Assembly (NCBI RefSeq): GCF_051433165.1
Contig: NZ_JBHMFS010000010.1
Coordinates: 124,001 to 188,000 of the forward strand
Source: Falsiroseomonas sp051433165
GTDB lineage: Bacteria > Pseudomonadota > Alphaproteobacteria > Acetobacterales > Acetobacteraceae
Direction of reading: 5' to 3'
DNA length: 64,000 bases
The notes below the pieces were generated by a model. It saw only the letters and a list, made by a program, of their open reading frames with translations. It was not told the origin of the DNA and made no database searches. The translations under genes and the position numbers were made by a program. Positions 41,824-49,989 of the stretch are shown in pieces. Each line of letters opens with the position of its first letter. Position 1 is the stretch's first letter.

Positions 41824-42578
41824 ACATTCGATATGACGGCGTCGTGGTGGCCGTGACAGGCGCCGGCCACGGCTATGGCCGCGCCATCGCCCGCGAATTC
41901 GCCCGGGTCGGCGCCAAGGTTTTCGCCTGCGATCTCTCGGCCGAGGAACTGAAGGAAACCGCGAAAACCGAGGGCAGCATCACCACCGCCGCCTTCGACC
42001 TGACGGCCAAGGGCGCCGCCGCGGGCTGGATCCGCGATGTCGAACAGGCCACCGGCCAACCCATCGGCGTGCTGGTCTGCAATGCCGGCGGCGTACGCGG
42101 CCAGGTGATGCGGCCGATCGAGGACGTGCCGGAGGAAGACTGGCACGCGATCTTCGACATCAACACCCACGCCGCCTTCAACTTGGCCAAGGCCGTTGCG
42201 CCGGGGATGAAGAAGGCGAAGACCGGCCGCATCGTCACCATCAGCAGCGGCGCCGGGCTGAAGGCGAGCCTCACCGGCATCCAGGCCTATTGTTCCTCCA
42301 AGCACGCGCTGGTGGGCCTGACGCGGCAGCTCTCGCGCGAATTCGGCCCCTTCGGCATCACCGTGAATTCCGTGGCGCCGGGCTTCGCGCTGTCCAATGC
42401 CGCCTCGATCAAGCAGTTCGAGAGCTATGGGGAGGAAGGCCAGAAGGCGATGCTGAACCGCATCGCCATGCGCCGGCTGGGGGAGCCGGAGGACATGGCA
42501 CATGCCGTGATGTTCTTCGCGTCGCCCTTCGCGAGCTGGATCACCGGCCAGATCCTGCAGGTGGACGGGGGGAGCTGA
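41820..42578 (+). CDS. Short-chain dehydrogenase/reductase
   Basis: A 252-residue classical SDR. Cofactor motif TGAGHGYGRAI, CNAGG, catalytic Ser in VTISSGAGLKASLTG, Tyr-xxx-Lys in AYCSSKHAL, and C-terminal GQILQVDGGS. The Asp in FACDLS after beta-2 favours NAD over NADP. It is translationally coupled to the ketopantoate-reductase-like gene, so the two probably process the same compound. Confidence 0.9.
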   Translation: MNIRYDGVVVAVTGAGHGYGRAIAREFARVGAKVFACDLSAEELKETAKTEGSITTAAFDLTAKGAAAGWIRDVEQATGQPIGVLVCNAGGVRGQVMRPIEDVPEEDWHAIFDINTHAAFNLAKAVAPGMKKAKTGRIVTISSGAGLKASLTGIQAYCSSKHALVGLTRQLSREFGPFGITVNSVAPGFALSNAASIKQFESYGEEGQKAMLNRIAMRRLGEPEDMAHAVMFFASPFASWITGQILQVDGGS

Positions 42579-42594
42579 CCCCCGCCCGCCCGGG

Positions 42595-43380
42595 TCACTT
42601 CAGCAACGGGCCGTTCAGCGACGGGCCGGTCAGCGGCGGGCCGGAGGGCTTGCCGTCCCAGCTCTGGACCATCCAGGTATAGGCGGTGGTCCAGGCCGGG
42701 TCGGTGTTCGGCGGCAGGCGGCCGGCGCGGAGGTCCTCCAGGTGGACATCCGCAAGCTGCAGATGCGGCAGCTCGCCCGCCTTGGAAACCAGTCCCTCAT
42801 CGGCGCCCACGGCATGCAGCCGGTCCCACATCCGCGCCTGGCCCTCATCCGCATCCCAGGACCAGCGGCCTTCCTGCACCAGCACGAAATCCGCGGCCAG
42901 GCCGAACTGGTGCAGGCTTTCGAAGGCGCGGACCGGGGTGAGGATGCGGCCGGTGCGGCTGCGGCCGGAGGCGTAGAGGTGGTTCTGGCGCCAGGGGCCG
43001 CGCATGCCCTCATAGATGCCGAAGGGAATGCCCTCCGCATTCAGCCGCGCCACGGTCCGCAGCGCCTTGTTGCGGAAGGCCGGGTGCAGCATCTTCGGCT
43101 CGCGGTTCACCCGGTCCACGTTGCGCCAGGGGAAGGTCTCGGTCACGTGCTGCGGCGCCTTGGCGCCCGCCACCTGGCGGCGCAGCAGCCCGGCCGGGGC
43201 GAAGCCCTTCTGGCCGGAGGGCGCCTCCACCGGCAGCCACCCTTCCGCGACATCCCCCGTCAGTACCACCACCTGGTCGATCGGCAGCGTGCGGATCGCC
43301 TTCTGGTCCGGGCCCGGGCCCTCGCGCAGCTCCGTCGTGGCCGTGACGCGGTACAGGATGGGGTAGGTGGGTTCAGTCAT
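42595..43380 (-). CDS. SH3-domain M15-type peptidase (cell-wall hydrolase-like)
   Basis: A 261-residue protein. Residues about 8-70 form a bacterial SH3-like domain (TATTELREGPGPDQKAIRTL, VVVLTGDVAEGWLPVE). About 95-215 resemble M15/VanY-type zinc peptidases: EGMRGPWRQNHLYASGR, SLHQFGLAADFVL (His, Asp) and LPHLQL (final His). Such proteins usually cleave peptidoglycan peptides, yet no signal peptide is seen, as in phage endolysins. The C-terminus is three pentapeptide-like repeats (GPPLT-GPSLN-GPLLK) encoded by a 15-bp tandem repeat. Confidence 0.75.
   Translation of the reverse strand: MTEPTYPILYRVTATTELREGPGPDQKAIRTLPIDQVVVLTGDVAEGWLPVEAPSGQKGFAPAGLLRRQVAGAKAPQHVTETFPWRNVDRVNREPKMLHPAFRNKALRTVARLNAEGIPFGIYEGMRGPWRQNHLYASGRSRTGRILTPVRAFESLHQFGLAADFVLVQEGRWSWDADEGQARMWDRLHAVGADEGLVSKAGELPHLQLADVHLEDLRAGRLPPNTDPAWTTAYTWMVQSWDGKPSGPPLTGPSLNGPLLK
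42598..42642 (-). repeat. Three tandem 15-bp repeats in the last codons of the M15 peptidase gene
   Basis: Minus-strand units GGCCCGCCGCTGACC, GGCCCGTCGCTGAAC and GGCCCGTTGCTGAAG encode GPPLT-GPSLN-GPLLK and run directly into the stop codon. Each contains CTGAM, the core also present in the arrays at 2532 and 17523, but here TGA is out of frame, so the repeats are translated. Confidence 0.92.
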
Positions 43381-43458
43381 GCGGAACGACCTTGTGGGGA
43401 GGAGGGCGAAGGTAACGTGTGGTCGGCGCCTTAGCCAGTGAGGGCGAGCGGCGGTGGC

Positions 43459-44424
43459 TCAGCCCTTCGGCATCCAGACCGCCGGCGCTTCGCTGCCGGT
43501 CTGGCTGGTGATGCGGGTGTAGTGCTCCGGCCGGCGATGCCGGGCGAAGTTGAAGATGGTGCTGCGGCCGAGTTCGCACATGCCGAGGTCGCAATCGGCG
43601 ATGATCACCTCATCATCCCAGCTGGTCGCCTGGGCCATGATCTCGCCCTGCGGGTTGACGATGATGGAATGGCCGAACAGCTCATGCCCATCCTCGCTGC
43701 CCGCCTTGGCGACGCCGACGCCGAAACACGCATTCTGGTAGCAGCCGGCCTGGATCGACAGGTGGCTGTGGGCGACACGCAGGTGATGCGCCTCGAAGCC
43801 CCGGTTTTCCATGTTCAGGCTGGGCGTGTTGTAGCCGAGCATGACCAGTTCCACCTGCTGCAACCCCAGCACGCGCCAGGCTTCCGGCCAGCGGCGGTCA
43901 TTGCAGATGATCATGCCGATATTCACCGGCCCGGCGCTGCCGATGGGCGCGCGCACCACCGGGAACCCGAGGTCACCCGGCTCGAAATAGCGCTTCTCCA
44001 GGTGCTGGACCGTCCGCACCGGGTCGAACTCCGCATGGCCGGGCAGATGTACCTTGCGGTATTTCAGCACGATCTCGCCGGTGGGGTGGACGAAGACGGC
44101 GGTGTTGTAGCGATGGCCGTCCGGCGTCTTTTCCGCATAGCCCAGGTGGAAGGCCACGCCGAGCCGCCGCGCCGCGTCGAACAGCGGCGCGGTCTCATTC
44201 GAGGGCAGGGCGTGCTCGTACCAATGGTCCGCCTCGGCCAGGTTCTCCTGGTACCAGCGGGGGAAGAAGGTGGTCAGGGCGAGTTCGGGAAACACCACCA
44301 CCTCCGCCCCCCGGCGCGCCGCGGTCTCCATCAGGCGGATCATGCGATCCACCGCCACGTCCCGGCCCTCGGCCTTCTGGATGGGACCCATCTGGGCGGC
44401 GGCGACGACGAGGCGGCGGGTCAT
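43459..44424 (-). CDS. N-carbamoyl-D-amino acid hydrolase-like (nitrilase superfamily), copy 1
   Basis: A 321-residue carbon-nitrogen hydrolase with the Glu-Lys-Cys triad: E47 in VVVFPELALTTFFPRW, K124 in KYRKVHLPGH and C174 in MIICNDRRWPE. The TTFFPRW and NDRRWPEAWR signatures match D-carbamoylases, which release D-amino acids, CO2 and ammonia from N-carbamoyl-D-amino acids. It is the last gene of a likely operon with a second such enzyme, a Bug receptor and a cyclic amidohydrolase. Confidence 0.9.
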   Translation of the reverse strand: MTRRLVVAAAQMGPIQKAEGRDVAVDRMIRLMETAARRGAEVVVFPELALTTFFPRWYQENLAEADHWYEHALPSNETAPLFDAARRLGVAFHLGYAEKTPDGHRYNTAVFVHPTGEIVLKYRKVHLPGHAEFDPVRTVQHLEKRYFEPGDLGFPVVRAPIGSAGPVNIGMIICNDRRWPEAWRVLGLQQVELVMLGYNTPSLNMENRGFEAHHLRVAHSHLSIQAGCYQNACFGVGVAKAGSEDGHELFGHSIIVNPQGEIMAQATSWDDEVIIADCDLGMCELGRSTIFNFARHRRPEHYTRITSQTGSEAPAVWMPKG

Positions 44425-44487
44425 GGGGCGATCTTTCCCAAATGCTGCACCGCAGATGCCAGAGGCAGCGCGCCCTGGCCAGCCCTG

Positions 44488-44517
44488 CTCACAGGCCGGC
44501 TGGCCGAGCCCTGTTCA
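44488..44517 (-). repeat. Imperfect duplication of the stop-codon region of carbamoylase copy 2
   Basis: On the minus strand TGA-ACAGGGCTCGGCCAG (stop codon at 44515-44517) recurs 26 bases downstream as TGA-GCAGGGCTGGCCAG, with one substitution and one deletion. This is a degenerate, out-of-frame relative of the cleaner gene-end repeats elsewhere in the window. Confidence 0.6.
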
Positions 44518-45462
44518 TTCCGGCGCCACCACCCCCACCTGATCCACAATGCGCCCGTACCATTGCGGCCGCCGATGCGCGGCAAAGTTGAACATCTTCT
44601 CCTTGCCCTGCCGGCAGGCGTCGAGGTCGATCTCCGCCACGATCACCTCATCCGCCGTGGTTTTGGCCTGCGCCACCACCACGCCGTTGGGGTCGACGAT
44701 GCAGGACCCGCCGATCAGCCCGGCGCCATCCTCCACCCCCCCCTTCGCCACCGCGATCGCCCAGGTGGCGTTCATGTAGGCGTTGGATTGCGCGGCCAGG
44801 ATCGAATGGAAGGTGCGAAGCGCCTCGCTCTCGCCCTCGCCGCCATTCGGGTCATAGGCGGCGGAATTGTAGCCCACCATCACCAGCTCCACCCCCTGCA
44901 ACCCGAGGCAGCGCCAGCCCTCCGGCCAGCGGCGGTCGTTGCAGACCAGCATGCCGAGCACCGGGCGGCCCCAGGCTTCCGGCCCGCGCGCCACGGGGAA
45001 GCCCATGTCGCCATACTCGAAATACATCTTTTCGAGTTGCTGGTACTTCTGGCCGCCCTTCACGTGGTCCGAACCGGGCAGGTGGATCTTGCGGTACTTG
45101 AACAGGATCGTGCCATCCGGCCCCACGGTGACGGCGCTGTTGAAGCGCTGGCCATCCGGGGTCAGCTCGGCATAGCCGATGTAGAATCCCACGCCCAATT
45201 CGCGCGCCCGGTCGAACAGGGGCTGCACCTGCGGGTTGGGCATCGCGGCCTCGAAGCTGCCGATCAGCTCCGGCGCGTCGCGGTCCATCGGCCAGCGTGG
45301 GAAGAAGGTGGTGAAGGCGAGTTCCGGGAACACCACCAGCTTGGCCCCGCGCGAGGCCGCCTGTTCCAGCAGCGCCACAAGCCGGGCCAGGGTGGCGTCG
45401 CGGCTGTCGCTGCGCTGGGTCGGGCCCATCTGGGCGCCCGCGAGGGTGAGGATGCGGCTCAT
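44515..45462 (-). CDS. N-carbamoyl-D-amino acid hydrolase-like (nitrilase superfamily), copy 2
   Basis: A 315-residue paralogue of the following gene with the triad E47 (VVFPELAFTTFFPRW), K125 (KYRKIHLPGS) and C174 (MLVCNDRRWPEGWR). It has a distinct insert (SDHVKGGQKYQQLEKMYFEY) in the substrate loop region, so the two copies probably differ in specificity. The ATG at 45462 overlaps the stop of a small membrane-protein gene by 4 bp. Alternative activities in this family include beta-ureidopropionase. Confidence 0.9.
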   Translation of the reverse strand: MSRILTLAGAQMGPTQRSDSRDATLARLVALLEQAASRGAKLVVFPELAFTTFFPRWPMDRDAPELIGSFEAAMPNPQVQPLFDRARELGVGFYIGYAELTPDGQRFNSAVTVGPDGTILFKYRKIHLPGSDHVKGGQKYQQLEKMYFEYGDMGFPVARGPEAWGRPVLGMLVCNDRRWPEGWRCLGLQGVELVMVGYNSAAYDPNGGEGESEALRTFHSILAAQSNAYMNATWAIAVAKGGVEDGAGLIGGSCIVDPNGVVVAQAKTTADEVIVAEIDLDACRQGKEKMFNFAAHRRPQWYGRIVDQVGVVAPE

Positions 45463-45749
45463 TTGAACAGGTTCCTGATGTCTTGCCGCGTGCCGCCGAA
45501 GCCGCGCCACAGCACGATGAAGCCGAGGATGAAGCCAAAGCCCGCCGCGAAACCGGGCACGCCGGACCGGGCGCCTGCCAGTTGCGCCAGCACCACGCCG
45601 ACGATGCCGGTGGCGATGCCGGTCGCGATTGCCATCAGCAGATGGCCCCGCCCCGGGCCAACCCGCGGCGGCGGGCCGGGCAATGCGGTGCGGGAGGGGC
45701 GGGGCGGGCGCTTGATCCAGCGCTGTCCGGGCGGGCGGTTATCGGTCAT
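45459..45749 (-). CDS. Small membrane protein in the carbamoylase operon
   Basis: A 96-residue protein with a basic Pro/Arg-rich N-terminus (about 1-35) followed by two hydrophobic helices (MAIATGIATGIVGVVLAQLA and AAGFGFILGFIVLWRGF) and a short basic tail. The stop overlaps the start of carbamoylase copy 2, so it is co-translated. I do not recognise a family. It could be a small membrane anchor or transporter accessory; TctB-like proteins are longer, with more helices. Confidence 0.65.
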   Translation of the reverse strand: MTDNRPPGQRWIKRPPRPSRTALPGPPPRVGPGRGHLLMAIATGIATGIVGVVLAQLAGARSGVPGFAAGFGFILGFIVLWRGFGGTRQDIRNLFK

Positions 45750-45824
45750 GCGTCTTGTCTTGCGGTGCGGTTCAGCGCTCGCCTGTAGCCCGGTGGCGGG
45801 GACAGGACCATGCTTGGCCCTGCC

Positions 45825-46811
45825 TCATGCATCCAGCTCCGGCCGGATCGCCTCGACGATCGGGCTGTAGCGGGCGGCCTCCGCGGCGATGAAGGCGGCC
45901 GCGGAGTCGGGGGTGCCGGGGGCGGCGGGCTCGATTCCGGCGGTGTTCAGGCTGGCGCGGAAGGCCGCATCCGCCAGGGTGGCGTTGGTGGCGGCGGACA
46001 GGCGGGCCAGCACCGGCGCCGGCAGGCCGGGCGGGGCGAAGACCGCGTGCCACAGCACCGCGGTGAAGCCGGGCCGGCCGAGCGCTTCCGCCGCGGTCGG
46101 CACATCGGGTGCCTGCGGCGCGCGGGCGGAGGACGCCACCGCCAGCATCCGCGCGCGGCCGCCCTGATGCAGCGGAAGCCCGGCGCCCAGCGTGTTCACC
46201 GCCAGCGCCAGCGTGCCCGCGATCAGGTCGTTCATGGCCGGGGCGGCGCCGCGATAGGGAATGTGGCTGAGTGGCACATTGCCGGATTCGCGCTTCAGGA
46301 TCTCGGTCGCCAGGTGCATCAGCGTGCCGGTGCCCGGCGAGCCATAGGCCAGCGGCGGATTGGCGCTGCGTGCCGCCGCCAGGAATTCGGCGAGCGTGCC
46401 GGGGCGGGAGGGATGCGCCAGCCAGCACAGCGGCCCGCCGCCCAGCGTGGCCACCACCTGGAAATCCTTCGCCGCATCATATTGCGGCTGCCGCGTCACC
46501 AGATTGTACAGCGCATGGGTGGAGGCCGTGCCGAACAGCAGCGTGTAGCCATCCGGCCGCGCGCGCGCGACCTCCATCGCGCCGATCGCGCCCCCTGCGC
46601 CGCCGCGATTCTCCGTCACCACCGTCTGGCCCAGCTCCCGCGTCATCCGCTCCGCGTAGAAGCGGGCATAGACATCGGTGGGGCCGCCGGCGGGGAAGGG
46701 GATGACCAGGCGGATCGGCCTCGCGGGGAAATCCTGCGCGATGGCGGGAGTGGCAAGCAGCGCGCCGCCGCTGGCCAGCAGGCCGCGTCGCGAAAAGCTA
46801 TAGTCCGGCAT
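45825..46811 (-). CDS. Bug/TctC family periplasmic substrate-binding protein
   Basis: A 328-residue receptor (signal MPDYSFSRRGLLASGGALLA, cleavage near AIA-Q) with RPIRLVIPFPAGGPTDVYAR, ENRGGAGGAIGAMEVARARPD and YGSPGTGTLMHLATEILKRE. Its start overlaps the stop of the GlcG-like gene by 14 bp. It sits between a cyclic amidohydrolase/GlcG pair and two carbamoylases, so its ligand is probably a ureide, hydantoin or related compound (context inference). Confidence 0.92.
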   Translation of the reverse strand: MPDYSFSRRGLLASGGALLATPAIAQDFPARPIRLVIPFPAGGPTDVYARFYAERMTRELGQTVVTENRGGAGGAIGAMEVARARPDGYTLLFGTASTHALYNLVTRQPQYDAAKDFQVVATLGGGPLCWLAHPSRPGTLAEFLAAARSANPPLAYGSPGTGTLMHLATEILKRESGNVPLSHIPYRGAAPAMNDLIAGTLALAVNTLGAGLPLHQGGRARMLAVASSARAPQAPDVPTAAEALGRPGFTAVLWHAVFAPPGLPAPVLARLSAATNATLADAAFRASLNTAGIEPAAPGTPDSAAAFIAAEAARYSPIVEAIRPELDA

Positions 46812-47298
46812 CGCGCCAATTCTCCACGGGGGTTTCGGGGTGGGGCAGCAGGCCCGCGGCGCGCACACCGGCGATCGCCGCGTATTCGTCCTTGTCCGAG
46901 GCATCGCCGGAGACACCGACGGCGCCGATCACGGCGCCATCCTCCCGGCACACCAGCACGCCGCCCGGCACCGGGATGAAGCGCCCGTCGCTGGCCGCGG
47001 CGATGGCGGATTGGAAGGCCGGGCGGTCCTTCAGCCGGTCGCGGATGATCCGGCTGCCTATGCCCATGCCAAGCGCGCCATGCGCCTTGCCGCGGGCGAT
47101 CTCGCCGCGGAGGATGCCGGAGCCATCCTCCCGCTTCTGCACCACCACATGGCCACCCGCATCCAGCACCACCACGGTCAACGGCAGCAGCGCCGCCTGG
47201 CGTCCGGCGGTGAGCGTCGCATCGGCGATGTGTTCTGCCACCGCCAGGTGCAGATCCACCGCCAGATGCTTGATGTAGTAGCCATGCGGCGCGCTCAT
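46798..47298 (-). CDS. GlcG/HbpS family protein
   Basis: A 166-residue protein of the GlcG/HbpS (DUF336) family, known as heme-binding or small-molecule-binding accessory proteins often found in catabolic operons. Markers are LPLTVVVLDAGGHVVVQKRE, AFQSAIAAASDGRFIPVPGG and GAVIGAVGVSGDASDKDE. The start overlaps the amidohydrolase stop (ATGA) and the stop overlaps the Bug start, so it is tightly coupled on both sides. Its catalytic role, if any, is unknown. Confidence 0.88.
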   Translation of the reverse strand: MSAPHGYYIKHLAVDLHLAVAEHIADATLTAGRQAALLPLTVVVLDAGGHVVVQKREDGSGILRGEIARGKAHGALGMGIGSRIIRDRLKDRPAFQSAIAAASDGRFIPVPGGVLVCREDGAVIGAVGVSGDASDKDEYAAIAGVRAAGLLPHPETPVENWRDAGL

Positions 47299-48686
47299 TT
47301 GTCGAGCGCGCTGCGCTTGTGCTGGCGCGGCACGAAGCGGCCGGTGCCGGGCTTGGCCTTCACCTCGGTGCCGTTCCAGATCTCGGCGCCGCGCAGCAGC
47401 GTGGCGGCGACGCGCGCCTTCATGGCGCGGCCGTGATAGGCGGACCAGCGGAAATCCTCGCGGTCCTGGATGATGCGCTCGTCGAAGACGAAATCGCCGG
47501 TTTCCAGCACGCAGAAATCGGCGTCGGCGCCGATGCGGATGCCGCCCTTCTTCGGGTCCAGCCCATGGTAGCGCGCCGGCTCCTCCGAGCACATGCGCGC
47601 CATCACGCTGGGCGGCAGGCCGCGTTCGGCCAGCAGCGTGTACATCAGCGGCGCGAAGGATTGCAGGCCGGTGAGGCCGGCGCCGACGGGGAAGATGTCG
47701 CCGTGGTATTCCTTCTTGGCCCGCGGCCAGGGCGCATGATCCGTGGAGACATAGGCCATGGTGCCCGCCGCCATCGAGGCCCACATGCGCTCCACCTCCG
47801 CCGCCGTGCGGAAGGGAGGGTTGCACTTGCCGTAGCCCTGGAGCCGGACAACATCCTCCTCCGTCATGCACAGATACTGGATGCAGGCCTCGCCGGAGGT
47901 CTTGGCGCCCATGTCGCGATAGATCTTGGCCAGGTCGAAGCCGCGGGCGATGGAGGAATGCGCGATGTGCACATGCGCGCCGGTCTCCAGCGCCATCTCG
48001 AAGATCTCAAGATCCGCCATGCTCTCGGCCAGCGGCGGGCGGGTGCGGCAATGCCAGATGGGGGAGGTGTTGCCGGCGGCCTTCGCGGCTTCCGTCAGCT
48101 TCACCACCAGTTCCTGGTCCTCATTGTGGACCGCCACCATCAGCCCGGTCTTCGCCATTTCGGTGAAGCCCGCCAGCATGGTCGGGTGATCCAGGCGCGG
48201 GAAGCGGTGCGCGTCGTATTCATAGGTCGAGACCTTGAAGGCGGAGGCGCCGGCTTCCGCCATCGCCGCCACATCCTCCGCCCCGCCTTCCTTCCGGATG
48301 GTGGCGTAGAGCGCCATGTCCACATGCGCCAGGCGGTTCACCCACTCCACCTTCTCGCCGAAGATGCTGGCCGACGTCACCGGGTTGGGCACGTCATAGG
48401 GCATGTCGCACACGGTGGTGACGCCACCGGCGGCGGCCGTCAGCGTCGCATTCTCGATCCCCGGCCAGCCGGTGGAGGAGGAGGTGTGCATATGGCCATC
48501 GACCAGGCCGGGCAGTATCAGCCTGCCGCGATGATCGGCCACGGCTTTGGAGGGCGGCGGCAGGCCCTCACCGATTGCGGCGATGGTCTCGCCCCGGATG
48601 CCGACATAGCCATCCGCCAGCACGCGGTCTGACAGCACGACCTGCCCACGGAGGACGAGGTCGAAGGGCTGGGCGGGTTCGGACAT
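47295..48686 (-). CDS. Cyclic amidohydrolase (dihydropyrimidinase/allantoinase-like)
   Basis: A 463-residue TIM-barrel metal hydrolase of the dihydroorotase/hydantoinase/allantoinase group. Metal ligands are His65 and His67 (VDGHMHTSS), the carbamylated-lysine candidate K151 (AFKVSTYEYD), His187 (VAVHNEDQE), His243 (HIAHSSIA) and Asp316 (STDHAPW). These enzymes open cyclic ureides or imides, giving carbamoyl acids that the two downstream carbamoylases could then cleave. It heads the operon, 107 bp after the Old Yellow Enzyme gene. Confidence 0.9.
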   Translation of the reverse strand: MSEPAQPFDLVLRGQVVLSDRVLADGYVGIRGETIAAIGEGLPPPSKAVADHRGRLILPGLVDGHMHTSSSTGWPGIENATLTAAAGGVTTVCDMPYDVPNPVTSASIFGEKVEWVNRLAHVDMALYATIRKEGGAEDVAAMAEAGASAFKVSTYEYDAHRFPRLDHPTMLAGFTEMAKTGLMVAVHNEDQELVVKLTEAAKAAGNTSPIWHCRTRPPLAESMADLEIFEMALETGAHVHIAHSSIARGFDLAKIYRDMGAKTSGEACIQYLCMTEEDVVRLQGYGKCNPPFRTAAEVERMWASMAAGTMAYVSTDHAPWPRAKKEYHGDIFPVGAGLTGLQSFAPLMYTLLAERGLPPSVMARMCSEEPARYHGLDPKKGGIRIGADADFCVLETGDFVFDERIIQDREDFRWSAYHGRAMKARVAATLLRGAEIWNGTEVKAKPGTGRFVPRQHKRSALDK

Positions 48687-48763
48687 GCGGAGGGCCTCTC
48701 ACGGTTGATCGCCGCGGAGGCTAGGCCGGGTTTGGCGCCGCGCCAATCCGGGGGGCGCCTGCC

Positions 48764-48784
48764 GCCCCCGGCTGAGCCGGGGGC
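48764..48784 (-). terminator. Hairpin after the Old Yellow Enzyme gene
   Basis: GCCCCCGGC (48764-48772) and GCCGGGGGC (48776-48784) form a perfect 9-bp stem with a TGA loop, 9 bases after the stop of the leftward oxidoreductase gene and before the amidohydrolase operon on the same strand. There is no U-tract. Confidence 0.55.
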
Positions 48785-48793
48785 GAAGTCGCG

Positions 48794-49855
48794 TCAGGCG
48801 GCGAGCGCCGGGTAGTCCGTGTAGCCCTTTGCGTCGCCGCCGTAGAAGGTGGCCTGGTCCGGCGCGTTCAGCGGTGCGTCCTGGCGCAGGCGCTCCACGA
48901 GGTCCGGGTTGCTGATGTAGCTGGACCCAAAGGCGATCAGGTCCGCGCGGCCGCTGGCGATATCCGCCTGGGCGCGGGCCTTGTCGTAGCCCGCGTTCAG
49001 GATGATCGGCCCGCCGAATTGCTTCCGCGCCAGGCCGATCACGTCGAAGGCCGGCTTGGCATCCAGGAAGTGGAGATAGGCCAGGCCCTTGCCGGAAAGC
49101 CCCTGGATCACCGGCGTGTAGGTGCCCTCCACATCCGGATCATCGATGTCGTTGAATGGGTTACCCGGGCTGAGGCGGACGCCGACCCGATCCGGCCCGA
49201 TCGCCTTGGCGGCGGCATCGGTGATGGCGATCAGGAAGCGCGCCCGGTTCTCAGCCGAGCCGCCCCAGCGATCCGTCCGCTTGTTGGCGTTCGGCGCCAG
49301 GAACTGGCCGGGCAGGTAGCCATTCGCGCCATGGATCTCGACGCCGTCCATCCCGGCCGCGATGGCGTTGCGCGCGCCCTGGGCGAAGGACTCGATCACC
49401 GCCTCGATCTCCGATTCTGTCAGCGCCCGCGGCGTTGCGTGCGGCTTCATGCCGGAGGGGCTGAACATCTGCCCGGCCGCGACAACGGCGGAGGGTGCCA
49501 CCGGCTCCAGCCCATCCTGGAATTCGGTGAGCGCGATGCGGCCGACATGCATGAGCTGCAGGAACACCCGCCCGCCCTTGGCATGCACCGCATCCGCCAC
49601 GCCGCGCCAGCCCTCGACCTGCGCATCGCTGTAGATGCCCGGAATGTCCATGTAGCCGCGACCATTGGCGGCCGGCGTGGTGCCTTCCGTGATGACCATC
49701 CCGGCGGAGGCGCGCTGGCCGTAATATTCTGCCATCAGCGCATTCGGCAGGTTGCCGGGCGCGCGGCTGCGCGTCATCGGCGCCATGACGATGCGGTTGT
49801 GCAGGCTCAGTGCGCCCAGCTTCACGGGGCCGAACAGGTCGGGGGTTTCGGTCAT
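48794..49855 (-). CDS. Old Yellow Enzyme family NADH:flavin oxidoreductase
   Basis: A 353-residue FMN-dependent ene-reductase reducing activated alkenes, nitro compounds or nitrate esters. Hallmarks are LHNRIVMAPMTRSRAPGN, HAKGGRVFLQLMHVGR, the substrate-activating His/Asn of VEIHGANGYLPGQFLAP and ADLIAFGSSYISNPDLVERL. AAGGA six to seven bases upstream supports ATG 49855. It appears monocistronic, closed by the hairpin at 48764. Confidence 0.93.
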   Translation of the reverse strand: MTETPDLFGPVKLGALSLHNRIVMAPMTRSRAPGNLPNALMAEYYGQRASAGMVITEGTTPAANGRGYMDIPGIYSDAQVEGWRGVADAVHAKGGRVFLQLMHVGRIALTEFQDGLEPVAPSAVVAAGQMFSPSGMKPHATPRALTESEIEAVIESFAQGARNAIAAGMDGVEIHGANGYLPGQFLAPNANKRTDRWGGSAENRARFLIAITDAAAKAIGPDRVGVRLSPGNPFNDIDDPDVEGTYTPVIQGLSGKGLAYLHFLDAKPAFDVIGLARKQFGGPIILNAGYDKARAQADIASGRADLIAFGSSYISNPDLVERLRQDAPLNAPDQATFYGGDAKGYTDYPALAA

Positions 49856-49989
49856 TGCGGTATCCTTGAATGCGGGCGGCACGGATGGCGCCGCTGTTGA
49901 CCCTGAGGTGGGCCTCGCGGCGCCCGCCCGCCAGCGCCTGGCGGCGATGGCGACCATTCAGGGCGGTGATGGCGCCACGGTGGAACTTG

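Noticed and set aside
45459..45749. Small membrane protein as a TctB subunit for the adjacent Bug receptor
   Set aside because: At 96 residues with only two helices it is too short for TctB, and no TctA follows.
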